Shown: positions 54,016-63,613 of the stretch, one piece after another
Position numbering within the stretch: position 1 is the first letter of the stretch
How the letters are laid out: the number at the start of each line of letters is the position of its first letter
Assembly: GCA_012064385.1 (NCBI GenBank)
Contig: QRDG01000132.1
Location: forward strand, 778,486 to 842,485
Source of the DNA: Puccinellia tenuiflora
Lineage: Eukaryota > Streptophyta > Magnoliopsida > Poales > Poaceae
Direction: 5' to 3'
Length of the DNA: 64,000 nt
Translations under genes and position numbers: made by a program
The notes under the pieces: model-generated
What the model saw: only the letters and a program-made list of their open reading frames with translations
Told to the model about the DNA's origin: nothing
Database searches by the model: none

Positions 54016-54021
54016 TATAAA
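54016..54021 (+). promoter_or_regulatory. TATA box of the VQ gene
   Basis: ACATATAAACAG; implies a leader of about 340 bases before the ATG at 54393, with a CT-rich stretch. Confidence 0.6.
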
Positions 54022-54392
54022 CAGCCTAGGGCGCATCTCCGCCCTCCCCGTGTTCCGGCGACGTCACCGTCAACCGATCCCGAAGCAAGAAAACAATCGC
54101 CGGCGGCGACGCGGGAGCGAGCCCAGTCCACTGCCCGCTGCCGTCCTGCCGCAGAGAACGAGTCCCGTGCAGCCCGACACAGAGCGGAAACAAAACCGAC
54201 GGACCCTCCCTCCCCCGGACCGGCCGTAGAATTTCCACCACCGTTTTGTTTGTAAAACCCGAGATTGACTTCCACCTGCCGAGCTCGCGCACCCACACGC
54301 TCACTCACATGTTGAACCATCCCCATCCCCACTCCCGTCACGGCACCCTTTCCCCGCTCCCCCGCCTCCTCTCCCGCGCCGTCGCCGGGCCG

Positions 54393-55283
54393 ATGGACCC
54401 GCCCTCCTCCTCCTCCTCGTCGCCGCGGCCCACCACGCCGCGCCGCCAGCTGCAGCTGCAGGGCCCGCGCCCGCCGCGCCTCAACGTGCGCCCCGAGTCG
54501 CACGCCATCAAGAAGCCGTCCGGGGCGCCGCCGCCCCAGGCCCAGCCACACCCGCAGGGGCATGGCCACGGCCGGCGGGAGGAGAAGCAAGGGCAGCGGG
54601 AGCCGGTGATCATCTACGACGCGTCGCCCAAGATCATCCACACCAAGCCCAGCGATTTCATGGCGCTCGTGCAGCGCCTCACCGGCCCCGGCTCCACCTC
54701 CGGCGCGCAGCTCCCCACTTCCTACGACGCCCCGACCCAGGCCCAGGAGGACTGCCAGATGGACGAGGCCTACCCCGAGCCCGAGCAGCAGCCGATGTTC
54801 CTGCCGCCGGAGCTGCTCCTCTCGCCGTCCGCCGCGATGTCCCCGGCGGCGCGGCTGGCGACCATCGAGCGGTCCGTCCGCCCGATGCCCGCGCCCGCGC
54901 CCACCCCGGCCGAGTACATGGACTACTTCGCGGGGTACAGGTTCGACGACGGCGGCCTCGCGGCGGCCCTCGGCCCTGCGCGGCCGGGCATCCTGTCCCC
55001 TCTGCCGTCGTCGCTGCCGCCGGCCGCCGCCTCGGGCCAGTTCTCGCCGCTGCCGTTCGACCCGAGCTGCGTCAGCTGGCTCAACGAGCTCAGCCCCATC
55101 CTCCGGACCACCTGCTCCACGGGCGCCGCGGCCGCCTCGTCCGGCAGCGGCGGTGCTGCCCGGCCACCGCCGTCGTACTACTCCGATCCCTTCGTCCCCA
55201 GCCCCAGGAACCTGCTGGCCACGCCCACCGTCCCGTCGCCGCGAACCTTCGCGGAGCTCTTGAGCAACCTGCCGGATCTTTAG
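54393..55283 (+). CDS. MKS1-like: VQ-motif protein, MKS1 type
   Basis: Intact single-exon protein of 296 residues. Residues 26-42 read RPPRLNVRPESHAIKKP, the N-terminal block typical of MKS1-type VQ proteins; residues 71-98 hold PVIIYDASPKIIHTKPSDFM and the VQ core FMALVQRLTG (FxxxVQxLTG). The rest is Pro/Ala/Ser-rich and probably disordered, with SP sites that could be MAP-kinase targets, and ends FAELLSNLPDL. In plants MKS1 links a MAP kinase (MPK4) to WRKY factors in the nucleus. The start at 54393 (MDPPSSSSSS) is chosen over an in-frame ATG at 54246 because related proteins begin MDP and then reach RQLQ..GPRP; the extra 49 residues from 54246 read like translated leader. GC-rich codons. 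A Stowaway MITE lies in the upstream region. No lesion seen; the exact paralogue is not certain. Confidence 0.92.
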   Translation: MDPPSSSSSSPRPTTPRRQLQLQGPRPPRLNVRPESHAIKKPSGAPPPQAQPHPQGHGHGRREEKQGQREPVIIYDASPKIIHTKPSDFMALVQRLTGPGSTSGAQLPTSYDAPTQAQEDCQMDEAYPEPEQQPMFLPPELLLSPSAAMSPAARLATIERSVRPMPAPAPTPAEYMDYFAGYRFDDGGLAAALGPARPGILSPLPSSLPPAAASGQFSPLPFDPSCVSWLNELSPILRTTCSTGAAAASSGSGGAARPPPSYYSDPFVPSPRNLLATPTVPSPRTFAELLSNLPDL

Positions 55284-55973
55284 GCGGCCGCCTCCGTCCG
55301 TCCAAGAGGCCGGATTTTTTCTCCTTTTTCTTTCTCTCTACATTTTTTTGGGTAGGGGCAACCCGGCGTGGTGGGGCCCCCATACTGATTGACAACTTAA
55401 TTACAGTAGCGATTTTTTTTTTTGATCATTTTGGTTTAATTAATTGTTCTTGGGCACCCACTAGGCAGTGAGGACTGAGGACAGGAGGAAAGGGGCAGGA
55501 AGGAGTGGAAAAGGCAGTAGTATAGTAGAACGAGGAGAGGCCGGCCTCTTGTTTAGATTTTCATGATTCATTTTCTTTGGATTTAGTAGTACATCTCTTG
55601 TGTAAGCTCTGAGGAAATGATCACCTCACCTCTAATGCCGTGTCTCTGATTAGATCGTGCTGACTTTTTTTTGCATTATGCTTGTGCCCTGGTGTTCTCG
55701 TGCGGACTGACTGTGTCTGGCAGCAATGTGTGTCAGCGTTGGTGTTCTGTGGAAGTGGAGTCTCCTTTCCGGCGGAAAATGTGCCATTGCTTCCTCGATG
55801 GATACGGATATAGGCACATGCTGACATGCCTGCGAGTTGTGGAAGTGGAGGCTTCGATCCGTCGCTCGCACGTGTTTCTGGCAAGATTCGTTTTACAGAG
55901 GGGGGAATGGTGAAGGAATGTGGAGCTCTCACGCTGCCAATCGTTCCTTGCGGCTTGAGAACGGGGCAGTAGC
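55284..55973. other. 3' flank of the VQ gene up to the broken Ulp1-like gene
   Basis: 55284-55620 is the likely 3' UTR of the VQ gene (T-rich, then CTTGTGTAAGCTCTGAGG). 55680-55900 has two GTGGAAGTGGAG copies. 55900-55973 is the sequence that replaces the missing end of the Ulp1-like gene: translated on the minus strand it goes from HW to ATAPFSSRKERLAA and a stop. Plus-strand GGGCAGTAGCCCAGTGGCAC covers the breakpoint. Confidence 0.5.
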
Positions 55974-56757
55974 CCAGTGGCACTTATTCATATTAATTGG
56001 GAGGTAGAGCTGACAAAACAAGGCAAGTTGTAGACGGTACAATTTTTAATTGTTCATCAAAACACAAAAAGTCAAGTTGAATGCGCTACCATGTCATGCT
56101 GTAGATAGTTTAGGCATCGTGCTAGAATCTTGCAATTTTTTTCTGGACTTATGGGTATTTCACCATCCCGTTTTAATATTCCAGAAATATGTGTATTCTC
56201 TAAAAATGCATGTCCGCCAGATCTTTTAAGTAAATGTTCCTGGGTCCGCAAGTAGTAAACATAAGCACTTACAACCTACAACAGATAGAAGCAGATGTTA
56301 ACAAAATAGTAATTAACAAGTTTGTGTTCGACTTTCATTTTTAATGTGTGTATTTATAAATGTTAACTTACATCGCCGTCCAACCATCCACCATCTTGTA
56401 ACAAACATTGCAAATCTTCACGTGTCAACCAAGCGTCATGGATGCGCACCAGTTTGGTCTTTGGAGGGAAGGACATGATGTACTTTTCAAGTTCAGTAAA
56501 AGCAACCTCATGTGTTACATTGCTTTCCATGGGAACCACGGTTGATCCCAGCTGCATAGTTATGTGGAGAAGAAAATCAATGTATGAAGCATGTAGTTTA
56601 GAATGATATATCCATGTTTCAGTTTGTTACAGCAGCACCTTATCGGGAACTATGTCGGTAGTTTCAATCGTAGTGTCGACAATATTAGAGTCCATGGCCT
56701 ACACAAGTGAACATTAATTGAAAAAAAACTTATCTATTTTAATATATAAGATTATAC

Positions 56758-57167
56758 CGGAAATTCGCATCGGCGCCCGGGCGCACCAGCTCCCGTTTTT
56801 CGGGAGCAAAAAAAAACTTATGAAAACTTTTCAAAAAAATGCGAAAAAAATCATGCACATACCCGACTATGTTCCGCACCATCGTGAAAAATTTCGCATC
56901 AAAATATCATCGTATGCGCCCTGGGGAAAAATGACAAAATTCTGACAAGAAATTCAAAATTCCGGATCTCACATGCTGTCAGAATTTTGGCATTTTCGCC
57001 CAGGTCGCATACGATGATATTTTGATGCGAAATTTTTCAAGATGGTGCGGAACATGGTCGGGTACGTGCATGATTTTTTTCGCATTTTTTTGCAAAGTTT
57101 TTGATTTTTCAATTTTTTTTGAAAATCACCGGGAGCTGGTGTGCCCGGGCACAGAAACGCCGCTCTC
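56758..57167. mobile_element. Foldback MITE copy 1 (410 bp), at an exon/intron edge
   Basis: Near-identical to 59990-60397. Ends CGGAAATTCGCATCGGCGCC and, read from the right on the minus strand, GAGAGCGGCGTTTCTGTGCC; the two halves form a long inverted repeat centred on CCGGATCTCACATGCTGTCA. It sits between exon end AAAAAAG (57168) and the intron start GTATAATC (56757). No 9-bp duplication is visible (AGATTATAC left, CTTTTTTGG right). Confidence 0.8.
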
Positions 57168-57513
57168 CTTTTTTGGTTGTGTAAAACTGATTGGGTTTTC
57201 AGCCTCTTGCAGCATCACCTTATTGGGGAGTATGTCGGTAGGTTCTTTCGCAGTGTCGAAAATCTTACAATCCATGGCCTACAGAAGTGAAACATAATTG
57301 TAAATAAAAACTACAATATGTTAATATATAACATTTGTACGTTAAGATAAAAAGACAATCCTTTAATTGCACCTCTGTTGATTGTGTAAAAGTCGCTGGT
57401 TTGTCAGTCTGTTCCACCAGCCCTGCAACGGGGACCACGTCGATAGATTCTTTCGGAGCATGGACAACATCTCTTTCTGTCCCATCCATGATCGCCAAGT
57501 AGTGCCCCTTTTG

Positions 57514-58367
57514 CTACGAATTCAACAAATTCAATCAGGGTACTCAGCTGCATGGTCTGCCAGGTGCTGCTCCACGATGACAGCCAGTGCTCATGTATAG
57601 AATCAGACTATTTCTTGCTCGTGTGTGTGGTGACCATATTGAACTTTGAAAGTGCAAAGTCGAGACTCGGCATGTGTGCAAAAGCCATCAAGGAGGAGTT
57701 GAAATCTTGAGAAAATGACTTAAGTATGAACTCATGTACTTTAATTCCTTTTCTGCCTCACGTTGCATCCAGGAAAGCAGTAGGTCTTAGGTTCTTTTTT
57801 GGGGGTAATAATTTCAAGTGTTACTGCGTTGTAGAATCAATTTTCCTTATAGTTTTCATATTACTAAATTTATACAAACTAAGGATGTATTGTAGGGTGA
57901 TCTTATTTTTTTTATTTCTATAGGGAAGCGGTGTGATTATGCAAGGATAGATTCAAGCATGGTGTATACATAATGGGATACAGAAAGGGTACTATGTAAG
58001 AAGCCAATCTCAGCTATGAAAGATTCTTGTAAAGTGCAGAAAACCCTAATACGCACGCTTTCTGGGTGACTCACATCTATATGGCTGTATTTTCCCATCT
58101 TATAGCAAATATACATAATGGGAACTATCTGGCGACTGGAATGATTATCTCAAAGAGGATTTCGTCGATGAGAAACGTAAAGGGGATGACTCGGATGGTC
58201 AGCATCTCATAAGAAACATCACAGGTAATATTGTTGCGTAGATTTAAAATATCCTATTCATATGTCCAACAATGCGTATAGATCTAAAATTATCCAGACT
58301 TATGATCATTTGTTGTGTCTACCGTAGATAGTTCACACTTGAACATGATTATGATTTGGATACATAC
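57514..58367. other. First intron of the Ulp1-like gene, with a plus-strand exon-like segment
   Basis: No minus-strand coding exon found. On the plus strand 58131-58205 reads as WNDYLKEDFVDEKRKGDDSD and is followed by the donor-like ACAG|GTAATA; it may be a relic exon of another gene. A 65-codon frame at 57726-57923 has no motif. Confidence 0.35.
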
Positions 58368-58474
58368 CTTGGAGATAGCTTGATGATGAATTTGTAGTGA
58401 TGAATTCTGTGCGAGTTGGGGAAGACTTGGGGAGATTTTTGTGCGTGGGTGGTGGGGTGAGAGAGAGAAGGGGG

Positions 58475-58482
58475 GTTTATAT
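58475..58482 (-). promoter_or_regulatory. TATA box of the Ulp1-like gene
   Basis: Minus strand ATATAAAC, followed by a CT- and C-rich leader (CCCCCCTTCTCTCTCTCACC). Confidence 0.5.
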
Positions 58483-58570
58483 GATGGTGGCTGGGACTAT
58501 AGGTGATTGAACGGCAATAAATCCTATGTAATGGTAGGTTTATTTCGTGGTGTAATTAACGGGGATTTAC

Positions 58571-58740
58571 TTGAACTGGTTATTAAAGGCAATAAATCAA
58601 TTCGCATGGATAGAGTAATTCACCGCGTAATCAATGGTGATTGATTTGAACTGGTTATTAAAGACAATAAATCAATTCGCATGGATAGAGTAATTCACCG
58701 CGTAATCAGTGGTGGACTGGTTATTAAAGGCATAAATCAA
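58571..58740. repeat. ~75-bp tandem repeats upstream of the Ulp1-like gene
   Basis: TTGAACTGGTTATTAAAGGC then AATAAATCAATTCGCATGGA, then TAGAGTAATTCACCGCGTAA: copies begin at 58571 and 58646, with a shorter third one at about 58715. The array ends about 90 bases upstream of the TATA box region. Confidence 0.7.
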
Positions 58741-59453
58741 ATCACCGGACAGAATAATGATGTACGTAGTAGTATGGAAGGCAATAAAAATTCTGGTATA
58801 TGATTTTTATCTCCGTCACATTGGGGTCCTTAATGGTAGATGGTACTTGTAGCAAATTCCAAAATTATATGCCTTTCAGTAAATAATGTTATAATATCCA
58901 GTTATTTAAGGTTTTAAGTACGTGTGTTTTTTTTTCATATGCGGCGCCATTATTAGCACTGAAAAAGTACAATTTTCCTTCTGGATTTGAAGCGAAATAC
59001 TGAAAGGCATACGAAAGTCATAAGAAAGTTTTACATTTACTTTGCGTAATTGTTCCTATGCGTACCAAATATTTGAATCAACTGCCCGATCTGGCCTTCA
59101 TCAAAGTGATTTTGCAGCTTGACCGTGATCATACAATTGGATGTAGATTTCAGTTTTTACTGTTTAATAAATCACTTCCCCATGTTTGGTTCGACCCAAA
59201 AATAATTTTACAATAATAATTACGATGTCGCTAAAAATTGTTGCAACGCCCAGACGAGCATACGCGTTCCAAAAATTGAGTGCATTGGATTTAGATCCGT
59301 TTCTCGGACGTAAATTAAATATCTTGAAAACAAGACTGCCTCATTGCACCAAAAAATTAAATATCTTTATGTATAGCTCACTGACACACAAAATTCCAGA
59401 AGATAGCACATGTAAATTTTTATTTAAGACATCATCAAGATGATAGCGCATGG
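58741..59453. other. Intergenic between OB-fold and Ulp1-like genes
   Basis: AT-rich; no gene recognised. It contains the 3' flank of the OB-fold gene and the upstream region of the Ulp1-like gene. Confidence 0.45.
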
Positions 59454-61153
59454 TTAACGCATATAGTGGGCGTTCCTTGCAATCTCGTTCCGTAGATTGA
59501 CGGCATGTGAGACCTGGTGCGATAAAGCCGGTCTATCTGCAATCAGTGCTGCACGGAAGGCCTCCAATTCGTAGCTAGGTTGCTGGAACACAAACTGGGT
59601 CTCATCCGTTGTGGCCAAACCCCTTGCAATACTTTTAGGATTAGATTATAAACTATACATTGTACATAAGTTTATCATATTTTCACAAACATATACCTTC
59701 GTTTCGTTTAATTTCCAACATCGTTGCAGCTAAAGTCCATAATCCGTACTCCGCTGGTTTCCAACGTGTGATGTGACGACCAACTTGTCGGTCCCACACA
59801 CGCACAAAAATGATTTCCCGCCTATTCACGTGTACAGAATATGAGCACATGATTGAGAAAATTAAATTTAAAATGTGATAAGAACAAATCCACACCTCGT
59901 GTTCATAATAGCGATGTCCAATTTTCTGTACTTATATTTGCTTACGTGGACAACCAGGCCAATAACATCTACAAAATGAAGAGTCAGATCGGAAATTCGC
60001 ATCGGCGCCCGGGCGCACCAGCTCCCGTTTTTCGGGAGCAAAAAAAAACTTATGAAAACTTTTCAAAAAAATGCGAAAAAAATCATGCACATACCCGACT
60101 ATGTTCCGCACCATCGTGAAAAATTTCGCATCAAAATATCATCGTATGCGCCCTGGGGAAAAATGACAAAATTCTGACAAGAAATTCAAAATTCCGGATC
60201 TCACATGCTGTCAGAATTTTGGCATTTTCGCCCAGGTCGCATACGATGATATTTTGATGCGAAATTTTTCACGATGGTGCGGAACATGGTCGGGTACGTG
60301 CATGATTTTTTTCGCATTTTTTTGCAAAGTTTTTTATTTTTCAATTTTTTTTGAAAATCACCGGGCTGGTGTGCCCGGGCACAGAAACGCCGCTCTCGAG
60401 TCAGATAACCTGTTCAGAAATAGCATGATAAACATAATAACCAAGTAACCAATATTTGGTACCTGCGAGCATTTTGTTGCGCAGACCATAAACCGTGCTG
60501 AATTGTGTGAAGCGATGTGGTACTGTCGGGACAACGGTTTCCCGTTCTGCTAGTTGTATCTCCGTTTGTCGGCGTAAGATAATGATAAATTCAGACTGTA
60601 TTCTCGCTTTAAAGGGGAATTGTACCTCTGCCGATTCAAACTGTACATGTTTGAACAAATAAATTGCCCCGGTTTGAATCTGGTTGTTGAAGTGTTCTAC
60701 AAAAGGTTCATAGCAGATGGCCTCCATTTTCATCCCCTGTACAGTTTGAACCGGCAACATCTCGTAAGCTCTTTTGTACACACAACGAACTAAAAGGAGT
60801 AATGAAAGTATATAACTGGAAGAAACATATTATTATAATCAGCTTACTCTGGTGTCGGCTAGAATGGCATATAGAAATAATCCACTCCTTGTCTGTTTTA
60901 TGCGTTTGCATAAAACCTTTGCTACTGTCTCCCAGGCAATATCAAGGTAGATGTGCTCCCAGTTCACTTCATCGAATGTTGGACGCCTGCACAAAAAGAA
61001 TGCGTTATACATGATCTAATCTGATTTGTTTGGTCATGCCGCTAACCTGTTCAGAGGAGGAGGCGAGAAGGTATGAGGAGGCGAGAAGGTAGGAGGAGCC
61101 CATTCTTCTCTCGGTGCCAGAACTCGCTTTGAACCTGGATACCGAGACGCCAT
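59454..61153 (-). CDS. OB-fold, RPA1-like protein, six exons
   Basis: Exons (minus): 61047-61153 (ATG 61153, MASRYPGSKRVLAPREEWAP), 60848-60986 (RPTFDEVNWEHIYLDIAWET, SGLFLYAILADTR), 60463-60736 (KMEAICYEPFVEHFNNQIQT, GAIYLFKHVQFESAE, SEFIIILRRQTEIQL, TVVPTVPHRFTQFSTVYGL), 59896-59968 (DVIGLVVHVSKYKYRKLDIA, IMNT), 59697-59821 (REIIFVRVWDRQVGRHITRW, LWTLAATMLEIKRNE) and about 59454-59631 (IARGLATTDETQFVFQQPSY, ending HYMR and TAA at 59454). Exons 2-3 and 4-5 each look like an OB fold of the RPA1/DUF223 kind, which binds single-stranded DNA. Predicted length about 300 residues. Donors and acceptors are canonical and phases agree, except that exon 6 needs one more base to join exon 5. A MITE sits in intron 3; without it the intron is about 77 bases. 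TATA box at 61221-61226. Confidence 0.6.
59990..60397. mobile_element. Foldback MITE copy 2 (408 bp), Mutator-like
   Basis: Flanked by GAGTCAGAT at 59981-59989 and 60398-60406, a 9-bp duplication of the Mutator kind. Same ends as copy 1; differs from it by a handful of substitutions and a 2-base deletion (GGGCTGGTG against GGGAGCTGGTG). Inserted in intron 3 of the OB-fold gene, 20 bases from the acceptor of exon 4. Confidence 0.85.
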
Positions 61154-61220
61154 GGTTGATCGTCAAGAGGTAATTGTGCCAAGAGCTAAATGCCCGTGCG
61201 TCAAGAGGTAATGGTGCCAA

Positions 61221-61226
61221 TTTATA
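61221..61226 (-). promoter_or_regulatory. TATA box of the OB-fold gene
   Basis: Minus strand ACTATAAATTGG, 68 bases before the ATG at 61153. Confidence 0.55.
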
Positions 61227-61429
61227 GTCCGGTATGCGTTCGCTCCTTTTAATGCTAATTGTCATTGATTTGTCCCAACCTTTATTGCTAATTTCTCCCA
61301 GCGTAATTTTGGTTGTAGGTGATCTGGTCAACGCGTGGTTATAATCTTGAAAGTCTGGATTTGAGATATTCCGGATTCAATGTGGTCAATGCGCTGCGTA
61401 CAGGTGATTTAGCATAATTAGCATAATTA

Positions 61430-61725
61430 AGGATTAATGGGTGCGGTTGATTAAATGGCATGCGTTGATTGATTTGCGTATCAGTGAATAAATGGGTACC
61501 GGTAATTAAATGGCACGCGTTGATTGATTAAATGGCATGCGCTGATTTATTTCGGTAGCGTTGAATAGCGTTGAATAAATGGGTACCGGTAATGGCATGC
61601 GTTGATTTACAACGCTACCGAAATTGAATAAATGGGTACCGGTCAACTTGACGCTACGGTAAACAATCAATTTGATGGGCCGAACTTGACGCTACGGTAA
61701 ACAATCAATTTGATGGGCCGAACTT
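61430..61725. repeat. Short repeats upstream of the OB-fold gene
   Basis: Repeats of AATAAATGGGTACCGGTAAT, AAATGGCATGCGTTGATT and an exact 38-base tandem duplication (CGCTACGGTAAACAATCAAT core, 61645-61721). TTTCGGTAGCGTTGAA and its complement (ACGCTACCGAAATTGAA) form an inverted pair. Confidence 0.65.
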
Positions 61726-63613
61726 TGGCCCGATTTCGGTACCGTACGACGTGAGGCATGCTTGACGAATCGTTCCTGCCAACGACGACGGAAGGAACCG
61801 TGTTTTTTAGATAGGAGAGAAGAGATAGAATATGCTGTTTGCTTTTGTCAAAACTCTAGGCGTTCAAAACTATTTTAAAACTCTCCATCTCCTCTTGTTT
61901 TCAAACCAGAACTGAAATGGTTTTCAAATAAAAGAAAACAGAATGGGAAGAGAGAAGAAGCGTAGCCTAACCTGTCCACCTCTTAAACTGATCCTGACCG
62001 AGCGGAGCAGTTTCCTGTCGCTGTCTTCCTCGAAGGCCTCACGGAGGAAGCGTGAGCACGGCGCTGTCCACCACATGCTTTCCACCTGCTCCCTCTCCTC
62101 CTAATCCCCTTCCAGTTTGAGGCCGAGCCCAAGCAAACCCTAGCCCCCTCTGTTCCGCGCCGCCGCCTCCTTTTCTACCCTTCCCCCACAAAAGCTCCGG
62201 AGAAGAACAACAATAAAGTTCAGAACTTCAGAATACGAGAACGCTGTGAGAACCTCGCCGGGAAATTCGTTCGAGCCGTCGACCGACGCTGTTGTTCGCC
62301 GTGCTGAGCGCGGGGATGGAGCCCCCGTTGCTCAGGCTTCCTCCTCGCTGAGTTCCCAGAGCCGGAGCCGCTCCGGAACGTTTGCTCCTTCGTCGTGTCC
62401 GAGCGCAGCGGTCACCGTCCGACCGCGTCGCCGTTTTTAGTTCAGAAAAAGAAAACTGTTCGAGTTGCAGCTCCAGGAATCTTGCGTGTCCTGTTCTGTT
62501 CAAAGAAGTTCTGTCCATAGATCTGAACAATAACAAAACATCAGCCCAGTGGTTAGATGTCTCCGTTCCACTCGCAGATGCAGAGATGAAATCCTGGGAA
62601 GTCGTCGATCGCGTCCTTTTGCAACGTATCTGTTTCTTTCCAGGACATGCTCGTTCTTTTTCAGAAACCTGCAGTTACGCCCATGCTGTTTAACAACAAT
62701 GACGTTCTACTTTCCTTCACTAACAGAGCTAGTCCCACTGGTTGGATGCTTGGTCCTCAATCTGGGAGGCCAGAGATCAATTCCCAGCGGAAACACATGC
62801 TTCTCTTTTTGTTTGGCACCGGCGCATCCTCTGTTTAAGTTCAGATATTCAGATAACACTTTAGTTATTAAGGATTCAGAATTCTCTATGGTCGCTTCAC
62901 TACGTCTGAGTCTTGTATCTCTACTACTTACAAAAGAGCAAACATATTCATCGCTTGGTGCACCCAGCCTAGCGTACACAGGACAGAACGGACGAATCAC
63001 AGCCTCACGATCAGGCCCACTTAGACATAATCAACAGCCCAGATAAACACCAAACCTCATGATATGTACGTTTAGCAATTAGAGGGAGCGGACGAAAACT
63101 CTGCCTTCCGCGCGTACGCACGCTATGCGAACATGTGGAAAAAAAAGATAGCACAATCACCGGGAAACAACACAGCACTCCTTTAATAAATGAAAAAATA
63201 TGCTACCATACGGAAACAACACAATTCACGGCAATCAAGTCAATTTGTACCCTCAGCGTTAATCACATAGCCAGCCTAAGCCGCCGCCTGAGACGCCGCG
63301 TCGTCGCCGCGCTGCGCATCCGAGGAGACGTCCGCGCCGTCAACCTCCTCGCCGACACAGGTGCAGCGTCTTCGCACCCACCATTGAGGGACCGCCGCCG
63401 AGACTATCCCGCGGCATTGCCGCACTGCTCATCCGACTATGTCGGCGACTGAGAAATCCTCGCCAACCCCCAGGTATTGCATACATCGCCTTCCCCATCT
63501 CCTCTTGGTCGCATCGCCAAGGTGATCCATTTATTTCTCACGTTGTCTTCCTCATCAGCCTTGACATTCTATAACTGAACAAGAACACAAGTAAATAGAA
63601 CCAAAGTTCCTAC
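61726..63613. other. Intergenic with promoter-like or retroposon-like sequence
   Basis: 61960-62450 is GC-rich with AAACCCTAG (62141) and short frames (62246-62440 plus, 62228-62536 minus) lacking motifs; it could be the 5' part of an unidentified gene or a retroposon. 62541-62600 and 62730-62790 contain tRNA-like pieces (CAGCCCAGTGGTTAG; AGTCCCACTGGTTGG with AGATCAATTCCC), perhaps degenerate SINEs. 63245-63450 is GC-rich, gene-like, unidentified. Confidence 0.35.

Larger units (their letters stand above)
55974..58445 (-). pseudogene. Ulp1-like (C48 SUMO-protease type) gene, multi-exon, truncated after the catalytic His
   Basis: Minus-strand gene with TATA box at 58475-58482 and a non-coding first exon ending at 58368 (AAG|GTATGT). 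Coding exons, all phase 0: 57373-57513 (ATG 57489; MDGTERDVVHAPKESIDVVP), 57168-57278 (AMDCKIFDTAKEPTDILPNK), 56639-56698 (AMDSNIVDTTIETTDIVPDK), 56372-56551 (LEKYIMSFPPKTKLVRIHDA, WLTREDLQCLLQDGGWLDGD), 56090-56275 (VVSAYVYYLRTQEHLLKRSG, HAFLENTHISGILKRDG, YLQHDM) and 55974-56009 (LYLPINMNKCHW). The last three give a Ulp1-fold start ending with the LPIN...HW box. Asp and Cys of the triad would follow but sequence diverges right after HW, so the protease is truncated and should be inactive. The second exon also has a foldback MITE at its donor. The family cleaves SUMO or SUMO-like tags; no gene name is assigned. Confidence 0.65.

Noticed and set aside
54246..54392. Earlier in-frame ATG of the VQ gene
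   Set aside because: The extra residues are His/Thr/Pro-rich leader-like sequence, and related MKS1-type proteins begin MDP followed by RQLQ..GPRP, which fits the ATG at 54393.
53964..54641. Minus-strand 225-codon frame overlapping the VQ gene
   Set aside because: GC-rich shadow frame with Arg/Gly runs and no motif.
55621..55983. 120-codon minus-strand frame beside the broken Ulp1-like gene
   Set aside because: Only its first residues overlap the HW exon region, in another frame; the rest has no motif and lies in the VQ gene 3' flank.
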